Part shown: positions 35,001 to 42,727 of the stretch, one piece after another
Numbering within the stretch: position 1 is the first letter of the stretch
How the letters are laid out: each line of letters begins with the position of its first letter
Made by a program: the position numbers and the translations under genes
Assembly: GCA_021823625.1 (NCBI GenBank)
Contig: JAKANS010000014.1
Coordinates: 1-50,429 of the forward strand
Reading direction: 5' to 3'
From: a bacterium
Lineage (GTDB): Bacteria; Verrucomicrobiota; Verrucomicrobiia; Limisphaerales; J093
Length of the DNA stretch: 50,429 nucleotides
The notes under the pieces: generated by a model
Told to the model about the DNA's origin: nothing
What the model saw: the letters and a program-made list of their open reading frames with translations, nothing else
The model's database searches: none

Positions 35001-35809
35001 GGCGTGAAGTGCCCGTGCCCGTCGTTGCGATAAAGCACGTCCGCCTCGCCGTTTTCGAGGACGCCGGTTTCGCGGTTGACGCTGAACCGGCCTTTCAAGT
35101 CTGAGGCCGTTAGCGGGCGGCTATCCACCGCGACCAGCTCGAACTTTCCGTTCGCGGTGGCGACGCTGTATCGCTTCGGCGGCTCGTCGCGGAACGTGGT
35201 CGTGCGATAGTTGACCACGTAAAGATCGAGGTCGCCGTCGCCGTCGATATCCGCCAACGCCATCGACGTCGCGCCGGTTCCTCCCAGGAGCCCGGCCTGG
35301 CGCGTAGTTTCGGTGAAACGGGCGTGACCGTCGTTCAGAAACAGCCGCGTGCCGGTGCCGACGCCGTTGACCAGCAGGTCGAGATCGCCATCGCCATCGA
35401 CATCCGCGAGCACCGCGCCGGATGACGGCTGGTCCGCGCAGGCGACGCCGGCGGACGCGGTAATGTCCTCGAAGCGCCAGTTGCCAAGGTTCCGGTAGAA
35501 TGCGTTCGATCCGTCCAGACCGCAGAAATACAGATCGCAAAGGCCGTCGCCATCCCCATCACCCGCCGCCACGCCGGAGCCGTTGAGGAGGATTTGGTTC
35601 GTGAGGTAATGGTCCTCGGCGAGCGCGTTGGTGAAGGCGACGCCGGTCTGCGTTGGCGGCAGGATCGTGAAGCCCGTCTTGCCGCCGACTGGAACCGCGA
35701 GCGCCGCGGACCGGAAGCCCGAACCTGCCTGCCACTCCAGCCCGGCAACGACCGCCCGTGCAGGAACGAGGGCCAACGCGAGGCCAAGGAACAGGCTCAG
35801 TCGGTTCAT
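32069..35809 (-). CDS. Double CRTAC1-type FG-GAP/ASPIC-UnbV exported protein
   Basis: The 1246-residue product has a signal peptide (MNRLSLFLGLALALVPARAV) and many FG-GAP/VCBS repeats with calcium-type loops (GDGDGDGLCDLYFCG, ADVDGDGDLDLLVNG, DLDNDGDLDVVVNC and others). One ASPIC/UnbV domain lies in the middle (VRLRGRPANTEGVGARIAVS, about 545-635), then a second propeller begins (PPFFSDVSELIGHRHHEEPF) and a second ASPIC/UnbV domain ends the protein (VRLRGPAGNPQGIGAVVRVV). The protein is thus two fused copies of the CRTAC1-like architecture, as in many PVC and Bacteroidota members. These are surface or periplasmic calcium-binding beta-propellers of unknown function, probably in adhesion or glycan binding. 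Confidence 0.92.
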   Translation of the reverse strand: MNRLSLFLGLALALVPARAVVAGLEWQAGSGFRSAALAVPVGGKTGFTILPPTQTGVAFTNALAEDHYLTNQILLNGSGVAAGDGDGDGLCDLYFCGLDGSNAFYRNLGNWRFEDITASAGVACADQPSSGAVLADVDGDGDLDLLVNGVGTGTRLFLNDGHARFTETTRQAGLLGGTGATSMALADIDGDGDLDLYVVNYRTTTFRDEPPKRYSVATANGKFELVAVDSRPLTASDLKGRFSVNRETGVLENGEADVLYRNDGHGHFTPVDWTDGTFLDEDGKPMAVPYDWGLSAMFHDLNGDGAPDLYVCDDFHSPDRIWINDGQGRFRAIPRLAVRQTSIFSMGLDIADVDRDGHDDFFVADMFSRQHARRQVQLMERQPMVLPVGRLDDRPQYSRNTLFFNRGDGTFAEIAQYVGVEASDWTWCPVFLDVDLDGFEDLLCITGHVRDAQNIDIARRIDALTHSQKLSWTEQLRLRRLFQPLNVPNYAFRNRGDLTFQEVSHAWGFDSLKVSQGVALADLDNDGDLDVVVNCLNDSPILYRNDSTHPRVSVRLRGRPANTEGVGARIAVSQAGLLVQSQEIMAGGRYLSSDQPMRVFAATSTNADLTIRVRWRSGQESVVAQARANRLYEIDEAGATAVPANTAPTEPPPFFSDVSELIGHRHHEEPFDDFQQQPLLPHKFSQLGPGVSWYDFDGDGWDDLIIGSGRGGRLSVFHNDGEGGFAPFREVALDAPVARDQTTVLGWQRAPGQVVLLAGSANYEDGRTNGAVVAQYDLGAKTVDESLPGQRSSTGPLAMGDVDGDGDLDLFVGGRVIAGRCPEPASSLIFRNDAGALHLDSEASRAFADAGLVSGAVFTDLDGDGFPELVLACEWGPVRIFQNDKGRFQLRDFALTWPANIAHPSAARLSQMTGWWNSVAAGDFDGDGRMDLIAGNWGCNTKYQSQLSAPLHTHYGDLNDDGFVEILEAYADPDLKKIVPFRDWGTLSQSMPFILDRFDSYTAFSTAGVSEILGDRMKQVKDLPVVTLDSVVLLNRQDHFEVRPLPREAQFAPVFGLAVADFDGDGREDVFASQNFFAVAPLTSRCDAGLGVWLKGDGKGQFAAVPARASGLYVYGEGRGAAVCDFDHDGRVDLAVGQNGEATRLFHNRGAKPGLRVRLRGPAGNPQGIGAVVRVVYADASRGPAREIHAGSGYWSQDSAVSVLGLTRVAAAVWVRWPAGAKEIFPLPSGVASVVVTPKQKAEAAP

Positions 35810-36064
35810 GTAATGGTGGCGATGCGGCTGTCTTTAACAAAAGCGCCCGCAACGTCCAACCAAAACCCGGATCGCGCTGGAACCAGGCCGGGCCGGGCCA
35901 GCTTGAATTCGCGGGTCCACGCCAAGGTGGTGAAGGCGGGCGGGCCGATGGCCCATCAACGGCGATCCAGCCCAAGCGGGCCGACCAGGCAACCGAAGTG
36001 CGGAGAAGAGCTTGGGCTTGGGCGCAACCGGGCAAATGCCGAGCCAGGCACCCAGGGTGCAACT

Positions 36065-37600
36065 TCAATTCGCGATCGGCTCGCTACGCCAGACCCAATC
36101 TCCTTGGCGCATGTCGGGCGCGCCTTTCGACGTGGCCCCCGGTTGGCCACCGTCGTCCTTGAGATTGAAACCGACGGAGTAGAGCACGAACCGGTCGGGC
36201 GCCTCGCGCCGGTATTTCAACGATTCGCCATTCACGGGATCGACCGGCAGGCGGTCGATAAACTTTGGCTGCAGCTCCGTTAACTGCTCCGGGTAACCAC
36301 CGGTGGCCAGACGGTGGCGCTCGAGCGCGCAGGCTACGCGGGCCAACGTCACGCCGGCCTGCTCGGACGCGGCCTTTTCGACGGCCTTGGACAACGCCGG
36401 GAGGAGCATGTAGGCAAGGGTGTTGTAAAACGTTCGCCGCTGGAAAAAGTCGCGGACCTCCTGGTCCATGTCGGTCGAAAGGTTCACCGAAGGCCCGGCG
36501 GGATCGAACTTGTCGATCAGGAATTGAACGGCGTGGGCGATGTGGACTTCGCTCTGGTATCGGAAACCCGCGGGCAACGACCCAAAAGCTTTGATCATGG
36601 CCGAGTCGGTTGGGCTTGAATTGCCGCCGCCAGCCTTGCCCTCACCGATGAGCGCGAGGGCATACGTGCGCTCGCCCCGGAGACAACGTTGGATGTCGGC
36701 CACGATATTCATCTTGTCCAGACGCGCTTCGAGTTGAGCCAATTGTGGCTCCTGCCAGCGGTGCCGGGCCAACCCAAACCAGACCGGCTGGAGGCTGGAG
36801 TCGGTGATGGCGATCTGAACCAACCCACCAATCAAGACCGGTTCGCTGCCGGCGGCCTCCGCGAGGGCGAACACGGTGAAGATGTCGGCGAGGGCAGCGT
36901 CGGGGTTGCCAGCCTCCAGCTCCACACAGGCCGAGGTGCGAAAGGGGAAAACAAGACTCTTGAGCATCGCGTAGCGCGGCAAAGCAATACTCGGATCGAA
37001 CTCGCCTGCCTCGAACAAGGCGTAAGGCCGGCGGGCCGCGGCGCGGAGTTCGTCGAGTTCGGCTTGGTGTTTTTGGAGCAGGAACTGCAAATCTTCGAGC
37101 GGCGTACCCGCCGGCCGGGCGCGCAAGGCGAGCCAATCGGTATCGGTGATGCCGAGCAGGGCGCGAGTCAATGCCACGTTTCTCGGCGGAACGTAGCGCA
37201 TGACCATCCGGGCATCGAAACGCGAATCGTTGGTGGCGCGGAGTTCGCGTTGCCATTGGTCCAGGCTCGCGACCGTGCCCCGCCGCCAGTCCCCCCACTG
37301 CCACCGCTTGGTTAGGCGTTCTTGAGTCGCGTTCTGGAATGGCTCCAAACCAATGGACACCGGTTGGTTGGTCGTCGCGAAAGCGGCCGCGAGCAGCGGC
37401 GTCTTCAGGAAGTTCTGGTCATCCGGCACCTTGGGCGGGGCGAGCGCGGCCCAGTCGAGCTTTTCGCCCCTGGCCTCCAACTCGCGCCGGCAGGCCTCCC
37501 AGGCGCGTTTGCCACGGTAGTTTTCCTCGGCCCAGACCAGCGCCAGCAAGGTGACCAGCGCCGCCAGAGCGAACGCGATTCGTTTAAGCCATTTGCGCAT
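36065..37600 (-). CDS. Membrane-anchored protein of the ECF sigma operon, unknown function
   Basis: The 511-residue product begins with a membrane anchor (RIAFALAALVTLLALVWAEE) and has a large extracytoplasmic part. Notable blocks are WEACRRELEARGEKLDWAAL, then PPKVPDDQNFLKTPLL, and ACALERHRLATGGYPEQLTE followed by YRREAPDRFVLYSVGFNLKD near the C-terminus. The last block resembles the end of type II secretion pseudopilin-like and DUF1559-like proteins in PVC bacteria (LxxYRLxxGxYPExL), but no such N-terminal pilin signal is present. It starts 17 bp inside the anti-sigma-like gene, so its translation is coupled to it. It is probably regulated by, or part of, the sigma circuit. Confidence 0.72.
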   Translation of the reverse strand: MRKWLKRIAFALAALVTLLALVWAEENYRGKRAWEACRRELEARGEKLDWAALAPPKVPDDQNFLKTPLLAAAFATTNQPVSIGLEPFQNATQERLTKRWQWGDWRRGTVASLDQWQRELRATNDSRFDARMVMRYVPPRNVALTRALLGITDTDWLALRARPAGTPLEDLQFLLQKHQAELDELRAAARRPYALFEAGEFDPSIALPRYAMLKSLVFPFRTSACVELEAGNPDAALADIFTVFALAEAAGSEPVLIGGLVQIAITDSSLQPVWFGLARHRWQEPQLAQLEARLDKMNIVADIQRCLRGERTYALALIGEGKAGGGNSSPTDSAMIKAFGSLPAGFRYQSEVHIAHAVQFLIDKFDPAGPSVNLSTDMDQEVRDFFQRRTFYNTLAYMLLPALSKAVEKAASEQAGVTLARVACALERHRLATGGYPEQLTELQPKFIDRLPVDPVNGESLKYRREAPDRFVLYSVGFNLKDDGGQPGATSKGAPDMRQGDWVWRSEPIAN

Positions 37601-38021
37601 AATTTCGAGGTTCGATGAAGGAAGAGTCCGAATTGGTGCCGCGAGGCGCGACGATGCGCCGCGGCGGAAGCCCGGCTTCCGCGTCCGGCAACTCCAGCAG
37701 TTCCGACACGAGCCTTTGCTGCGTCTGCCAGTAATTGCCGAACGAGGCGAACGAGCTCGCGGCCGGCCATGCAGCCAACGGCGAGCCGCCGGTGGCGGCG
37801 AGATTCAAGCCGAAGATCAGCACCCAGGCCGCGGCGAGTCCACCCCAGGCCACCGGATGCGGCCACAGCCAGTCGCGCAAAACGGCCGCGACTGAAAAGC
37901 GCGGAACCGTGGGCCGTTCGCCGGCTTGGCGGGCAGCGGCGAGAACCTGATCTTTCCAGGCGGCCGGGACTGGCCGGATGGGCTGGCGGCGGAGTTCGGA
38001 TTCGAAGTCGTCGAAGTTCAT
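37584..38021 (-). CDS. Probable anti-sigma factor (single membrane segment)
   Basis: The 145-residue product starts MNFDDFESELRRQPIRPVPA, has a short cytoplasmic region, then one membrane segment (PVAWGGLAAAWVLIFGLNLA, about 55-75) and a periplasmic part with SFGNYWQTQQRLVSELLELP. Its ATG overlaps the TGA of the ECF sigma gene (38018-38021). The position, size and topology fit an anti-sigma factor, but no zinc-binding anti-sigma motif (HxxxCxxC) is present, so the assignment is from context. Confidence 0.6.
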   Translation of the reverse strand: MNFDDFESELRRQPIRPVPAAWKDQVLAAARQAGERPTVPRFSVAAVLRDWLWPHPVAWGGLAAAWVLIFGLNLAATGGSPLAAWPAASSFASFGNYWQTQQRLVSELLELPDAEAGLPPRRIVAPRGTNSDSSFIEPRNYAQMA

Positions 38022-38530
38022 TTGATCTCGTCGTAAAGGGGACGCAGCCGGGCACGCAATTTGTCTAAACCGTAGCGGTAGCGGCTGGCGGCGGTGTTCA
38101 GTGGAATCCCAAGCGCCTCGGCAATCGCCTCGAAGGTCAGGCCTTCCCAGAGTTTCAGGTGCACGACGGCGCGCTGCTCGGGCGGGAGTTCGGCCAGCGC
38201 TTCACTGAGCTGCTGCCGATACGTCCGCTGATCCGGGTCGTCCGCGGGCAGAAAGAGTTCCACAGTCTCCGCGGCCAGCGCTTGGGCGGTGCGCGCGCGC
38301 GTGGCGCGGCGACGCAGTTGGTCCACTGCGGCATTGTGCGCCAGACGGAGCAGGAACGCGCGTTCGTCGCGCACACCCGCCAGGAGCTCGGGGCGCCGGG
38401 CGAGGCGGCAGAAAACTTCCTGCAACGCGTCGCGCGTCTCCGCTTCGCTGCGCGTGAGATTCAGCAGGAAGGCGAACAGCGCCTGGGCGTGTTCGTCGTA
38501 GAGCCGTTCCAGCTCGGGCCGCGGTGGCAT
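38018..38530 (-). CDS. ECF-type RNA polymerase sigma factor
   Basis: The 170-residue product has sigma region 2 (LYDEHAQALFAFLLNLTRSE and ALQEVFCRLARRPELL, then RAFLLRLAHNAAVDQLRRRA) and region 4 (ALAELPPEQRAVVHLKLWEG, then LTFEAIAEALGIPLNTAASR and YRYGLDKLR). The intermediate linker is short, as in ECF factors. It is the first gene of an overlapping three-gene operon and probably controls its own expression. The signal that activates it is unknown. Confidence 0.94.
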   Translation of the reverse strand: MPPRPELERLYDEHAQALFAFLLNLTRSEAETRDALQEVFCRLARRPELLAGVRDERAFLLRLAHNAAVDQLRRRATRARTAQALAAETVELFLPADDPDQRTYRQQLSEALAELPPEQRAVVHLKLWEGLTFEAIAEALGIPLNTAASRYRYGLDKLRARLRPLYDEIK

Positions 38531-38667
38531 GTCTGGGAACCATGACGCGGCAAGTCGCGGCTTTTGTCTATCCTTCGCGGCGTCGATCGGCTTAAAGCTG
38601 GCGGAGGTGGCAGAAGGGCCAAGTCTGGGATTGCGTCCGCGGCGGGTTTGATTTTGGGTTCCCGCCC

Positions 38668-39723
38668 ATGAAAATGCGTTTCTGGCGCCACGAACTACAG
38701 TTGGCGCACCGGTGGACCATCTCCCGCGAGTTGGGGCCGGATGGCGGAGGCGGAGCGGATCGCGAGCCGGTCGTTTTCGTGGAACTCACCGACAAGGCGG
38801 GGGTGACCGGCCTCGGCGAAGCGGCGCCCTCTCCGCGCTACGACGAGACGCCAGCCTCGGTGATCGCGTTCCTCGAACGCGTCAATCCGTACCAGCTTTC
38901 TTTCTCCGACCTCGAAGGCAGCAAACACTATCTGAACTCGGTCGGGCCGGGCAGCTTCTGCGCCAAGGGTGCATTGAACATTGCCCTGCTGGACGGCGCG
39001 GCGAAACGTGCCGGCAAGCCGTTGCACGATTTTCTCGGCCTCGCGTTCACGGAAGGCAAACACCTCACGTCGTTCAGCATCGGCATCGCCACGCCGGAAG
39101 TCATCCGCCAAAAAGTGGCCGCCGCCGCCGACTTTCCGGTGCTGAAGCTCAAGCTCGGCAGCGCGGACGACCGGGCAGCGCTCCAGGCGTTGCGCGAAGT
39201 CGCCCCGGAAAAACGAATCCGGGTGGATGCCAACGAAGCCTGGCACACCAAGGAGGGCGCACTCCGGAACTTGGAATGGCTCGCCACGGATGGAAAGATC
39301 GAATTCGTCGAACAGCCGATGCCCGCGGCCTGCGCGCCCGCGGACCAGGAATGGCTGAAGGCGCGGTCGCCGTTGCCGCTCATGGCGGACGAAGCCTACG
39401 TGTATGCCGGCGATGTGGAGCCCTGTGCGGCCGGGTTCCACGCCGTGAATGTGAAGTTGGTCAAGGCCGGCGGAGCCAGTGCCGGGCTCGAAGCGTTGCG
39501 GGCGGCGCGGAAGGCAGGGTTGAAAACCATGCTGGGCTGCATGATCGAGTCGAGCGTGCTGATCAATGCCGCCGCCCACTTGGCGGAGCTGACCGACTAC
39601 CTGGACCTGGATGGCAACCTCTTGACCACGAACGATCCTTTCCGTGGCGTCGGCTGCCGAAACGGTGTACTCTCCTTCGCCGACGCACCCAGCCCGTTCG
39701 GACTCCAAGTCGCCCCCCGGTAA
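38668..39723 (+). CDS. Dipeptide epimerase (enolase superfamily, L-Ala-D/L-Glu type)
   Basis: The 351-residue product has the enolase-superfamily pattern: a capping domain (HRWTISRELG, GLGEAAPSPRYDETPASV), the KxK pair in FPVLKLKLGS, metal ligands in RIRVDANEAW, FVEQPMP and LMADEAYV, the second Lys in NVKLVKAGGA, and the substrate-binding DLDGN near the C-terminus. These features match L-Ala-D/L-Glu epimerases and related dipeptide epimerases, which recycle murein peptides. The exact dipeptide substrate cannot be told. It is divergent from the sigma factor operon, with 137 bp between the two starts. Confidence 0.88.
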   Translation: MKMRFWRHELQLAHRWTISRELGPDGGGGADREPVVFVELTDKAGVTGLGEAAPSPRYDETPASVIAFLERVNPYQLSFSDLEGSKHYLNSVGPGSFCAKGALNIALLDGAAKRAGKPLHDFLGLAFTEGKHLTSFSIGIATPEVIRQKVAAAADFPVLKLKLGSADDRAALQALREVAPEKRIRVDANEAWHTKEGALRNLEWLATDGKIEFVEQPMPAACAPADQEWLKARSPLPLMADEAYVYAGDVEPCAAGFHAVNVKLVKAGGASAGLEALRAARKAGLKTMLGCMIESSVLINAAAHLAELTDYLDLDGNLLTTNDPFRGVGCRNGVLSFADAPSPFGLQVAPR

Positions 39724-39936
39724 GCGATTGAGATGGACAGTGCCGCGCGGAAACGGCGGCAACGAACGAAGCGGGTTGGTATCGTTATTGCTTAGTAACG
39801 TGAAACGCTGTATTCGTCGCGGTCGCCTGTTCTTGGGTGGTGCATGGACGTTGGGAATGCGTAACAAGACGGTAAAATTTCGGTTGCAGATGCGTGGCCG
39901 ATTCGGCAAACACGGAACAACCTAATCACTGCGGAC

Positions 39937-40779
39937 ATGGGCCCCGACAGGTTGCAAATGCAACGGTTGGAGTACAAGTACCTCATCAGTGAACGCAAGG
40001 CACTGAAGGTACGCGAGTACGTGCGCAGTCATCTGGAGCTGGACGAATACGGCATCAACAAACCCGATTGCTCCTACACGATCCACAGTCTGTACCTGGA
40101 TTCCGACCCGTTGACGACTTACTGGGAGACGATCAACGGCTGCCAGAACCGCTTCAAGTTGCGGATTCGCTACTACGACGACAGCCCCACGGCACCGGCG
40201 TTCTTCGAAATCAAGCGGCGGGTCAACGACGCCATCTTGAAGCAACGGGGCGGGGTTCACCGCGAGGCGGTTGCGTGGTTGCTGGCCGGCCAACTGCCTA
40301 ATCCCGAGCACCTGTTCTCCGTCCAACCCAAGCAGGTGGTGGCGCTCCAGCGGTTCAGCCAACTCATGCTCACTCTGCGCGCCAGCCCCAAAGCCCACGT
40401 CTGCTATCGCCGGGAAGCCTGGGTCAGCACGCAGGACAACTCGGTGCGCGTCACCCTGGACCGTGACGTGCGGGTGGCGCCGGAGTTTTCCGCGCGGCTG
40501 GGCACGGACACGGCGAAGTGCGTGACGCCCTTCGGCGACGAAGTCATCCTGGAATTGAAATTTACCGGGCGGTTCCCGAGCTGGTTCCGCGAACTCACCG
40601 AAGCCTTCAGCCTGTTTCGAGGTTCGGCGGCAAAATACGCGGATGGTGTGGCCGCCATCGGCGAGGAGACCTTCTATCAACATGCCAGGGCCAACGGCGT
40701 CCCGGAACCCGTGCCAGAGGTGGCGCGTAAACCGGGCGCGGAGACGCTCCCGCGGTTGGCGGTGGCGCCGGCGGTTTGA
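39937..40779 (+). CDS. VTC-domain (polyphosphate polymerase-like) protein
   Basis: About 280 residues from the ATG at 39937; an ATG at 39958 (MQRLEYKYLISERKALKVRE) is equally plausible. The sequence has the VTC/triphosphate-tunnel features: RLEYKYLI at the first strand, YTIHSLYLDSDPLTTYWETI, FKLRIRYYDD, FFEIKRRVNDAILKQRG, VCYRREAWVSTQDNSVRVTL and EVILELKFTGRFPSWFREL. The alternating charged residues (ExK, KxRxR, ExKxR, ExK) are those that line the tunnel and bind polyphosphate and metal. Eukaryotic VTC makes polyphosphate from ATP; bacterial members are uncharacterised. It is the first gene of a tight operon with DUF4956 and HlyD-like genes. Confidence 0.9.
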   Translation: MGPDRLQMQRLEYKYLISERKALKVREYVRSHLELDEYGINKPDCSYTIHSLYLDSDPLTTYWETINGCQNRFKLRIRYYDDSPTAPAFFEIKRRVNDAILKQRGGVHREAVAWLLAGQLPNPEHLFSVQPKQVVALQRFSQLMLTLRASPKAHVCYRREAWVSTQDNSVRVTLDRDVRVAPEFSARLGTDTAKCVTPFGDEVILELKFTGRFPSWFRELTEAFSLFRGSAAKYADGVAAIGEETFYQHARANGVPEPVPEVARKPGAETLPRLAVAPAV

Positions 40780-40786
40780 GGATTTT

Positions 40787-41470
40787 ATGGATTGGCTCTT
40801 TCGAGGTGACTATGCGGCGGCGCCGACCAGCGTTCCCCTGCTGGTCCTGGCGCTGGTACTCGCCTTCCTGGGCGGCCAGGCATTGGCCTGGGTGTATATG
40901 ATCACCCACAGCGGTCTCTCCTACTCGCGCAACTTCGTTGCCTCGCTGATCGTCATCCCCGTCCTGACCGCGGCGGTGATGACCGTGCTGGCCGACAACC
41001 TCGTCACCGCCTTCGGCATGATGGCCGTGTTCGCCATCGTCCGGTTTCGGAACGTACTGCGCGACACCCTGGACACCAGTTACATCCTGTCGTGCCTGGT
41101 GATCGGCATGGCCTGCGGCACCCGCCGCTACCCGGTGGCCATCGTGGTCACGGTGCTGACCAGTGCGATCATGTTGTACATCTGGGCGACCGCCTTTGGC
41201 AGCCGGCATCGGTACGATGTGATTTTGAACCTGCACTGGGGCCGGTCTCTGGCTGAACTGGATGAAGTGCGGACCTTGTTCCGCCGCCACAGCCGCCGCA
41301 CGCACTGCGCCAGCCAGCGCCTCAACGAAGCCTACGGCGGCACCGACCTTTCTTACCGGCTCTTGCTCCGGGATCCGAATCGACTGGAAGACTTGATGAA
41401 AGAACTCAAGACCGTCACCGGCATCTCCCGCGTCACCAGCCTGCAGGCCGAAGACGAGTCCGAAGTTTGA
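40787..41470 (+). CDS. DUF4956 membrane protein
   Basis: The ATG at 40787 gives 227 residues. Four membrane segments are visible in the first 145 residues (VPLLVLALVLAFLGGQALAW, FVASLIVIPVLTAAVMTVLA, SYILSCLVIGMACGTRRYPV and VTVLTSAIMLYIWATAFGS). The conserved block TAFGMMAVFAIVRFRNVLRD is the DUF4956 signature (normally GAFGLVGALSIVRFRTxxRD). The C-terminal 70 residues are soluble and look like an ACT-type fold (DLSYRLLLRDPNRLEDLMKE). DUF4956 is repeatedly encoded with VTC-domain proteins; here the gap is seven bases on one side and three on the other. It is the likely membrane partner of the polymerase. Confidence 0.9.
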   Translation: MDWLFRGDYAAAPTSVPLLVLALVLAFLGGQALAWVYMITHSGLSYSRNFVASLIVIPVLTAAVMTVLADNLVTAFGMMAVFAIVRFRNVLRDTLDTSYILSCLVIGMACGTRRYPVAIVVTVLTSAIMLYIWATAFGSRHRYDVILNLHWGRSLAELDEVRTLFRRHSRRTHCASQRLNEAYGGTDLSYRLLLRDPNRLEDLMKELKTVTGISRVTSLQAEDESEV

Positions 41471-41473
41471 CCC

Positions 41474-42649
41474 ATGAATCCCCTGCCGCCCATCCCGACC
41501 CCGATGGCCCTGCGCTGGCGCGAATTCCGAATCCGCGCGCTGCCGCCGCTGGTGTTCGTCGCCGGTGGTTTCGCCGCCGTCTGGATCTGGCAACACGACG
41601 TTGCCGCCCCCACCTTGGTCGGTGAAGTCGAGGCCCGGCGCGCCGTGGTGGCCAGCATCCGTGCCGGCACCGTCTCCAAGCTGAACGTGGACCGCTTCTC
41701 GCCCGTGCGGGTCGGCGACCCCGTCGCCGAGGTGCTGGTCTGCACACCACAGTACTTCGAGAGCTCGATCGGCGTGGTGAAAGCCGAGGCCGAGGTGCTG
41801 CGCCTGCAACTCGATCCAATCGTCACCCAGGAGCGGTCGAAGGTGGATTTCGAGCGGTTGCGGCTCGAAGTACTGGACGGAAGAGTCTCGCTCGCGGCCG
41901 ACCAGATGCAGTTGCGCTACGCCGAGGCCGAGTACAATCGGCTTGCGTCGCTCTACCAGGATCAAAGCGGCGTCGTCTCCAAAGACCTCTTCGAGCAGGC
42001 ACTGCGAAACCGGGACACGCTGCGCACCCAAGTCGAGGGTCGTGGCAAAATGCTGGAAGACCTCACGGCCAGCTTGAACTCCCTCCGTTCAAGCCGGCCG
42101 TTGCCGCCCGCCAAGTCCGGTGTGCCTGAAGGCTGGCAGGCCGCCTTGGATTTGCAGGAAGAGCGTCTCAAGCAGACGCTCGCCGAATTCAGCCCCGTCA
42201 CGCTCACCGCCCCCATCGACGGTATGGTCAGCACGGTCTATCGCCATTCCGGCGAGACCGTGGCCGCCAACGAACCGATCGTGACGATCACCTCGACGAA
42301 CAGCGAACGGATCGTCGGCTACCTTCTGCCCCCCTGGCCGTTCGAACCGAAGGTCGGGGCGCCGGTGGAAGTCCGCTCGCGTTCCGGCTCGCGCAGCATT
42401 GGGCGCGCTTGGATCACCAAGGTCGCCGGCCATCTCGATCTCGTGACGACGAGCCTCACGCTGGCCGGCAGCACCCGCCCGAACTTGTTTACCGCTCGCG
42501 GACCCGGCGCGGAATTGGGGGCGGGCAATCAGCCGTTGCAGGCGGGGCTGCCGTTGGAATTCACCATGCCGGAAGGCCTGCGGTTGCTTCCCGGCGAAAC
42601 GGTCGATCTGCGGTTGCTCGGCGAGGGCCCGGTAGCCAAGACGAATTGA
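41474..42649 (+). CDS. HlyD-like membrane fusion/adaptor protein in the VTC operon
   Basis: The 391-residue product has an N-terminal membrane anchor (LPPLVFVAGGFAAVWIWQHD). A split biotinyl-lipoyl domain follows (VVASIRAGTVSKLNVDRFSP and, after the coiled coil, SPVTLTAPIDGMVSTVYRHS). A long coiled coil lies between about 95 and 225 (AEAEVLRLQLDPIVTQERSK). The C-terminal beta barrel ends with GLPLEFTMPEGLRLLPGETV. Such proteins bridge inner-membrane pumps to outer-membrane channels, but no ABC, RND or MFS pump is next to it. Three bases separate it from the DUF4956 gene, so it belongs to the same unit. A role in exporting or anchoring a polymer made by the VTC protein is an inference. Confidence 0.82.
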   Translation: MNPLPPIPTPMALRWREFRIRALPPLVFVAGGFAAVWIWQHDVAAPTLVGEVEARRAVVASIRAGTVSKLNVDRFSPVRVGDPVAEVLVCTPQYFESSIGVVKAEAEVLRLQLDPIVTQERSKVDFERLRLEVLDGRVSLAADQMQLRYAEAEYNRLASLYQDQSGVVSKDLFEQALRNRDTLRTQVEGRGKMLEDLTASLNSLRSSRPLPPAKSGVPEGWQAALDLQEERLKQTLAEFSPVTLTAPIDGMVSTVYRHSGETVAANEPIVTITSTNSERIVGYLLPPWPFEPKVGAPVEVRSRSGSRSIGRAWITKVAGHLDLVTTSLTLAGSTRPNLFTARGPGAELGAGNQPLQAGLPLEFTMPEGLRLLPGETVDLRLLGEGPVAKTN

Positions 42650-42727
42650 TCCCGGCCCGACACTGGCCGGCGTGATCCCCGCCAACCTCGGCTTGCCAGC
42701 GCCGGGTCCGGCGCTCAGATTCTTCGC

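Noticed and set aside
42650-42727. Possible cobalamin or nickel riboswitch before cbiM
   Set aside because: Only 78 bases, without the conserved B12-box or NiCo signatures.
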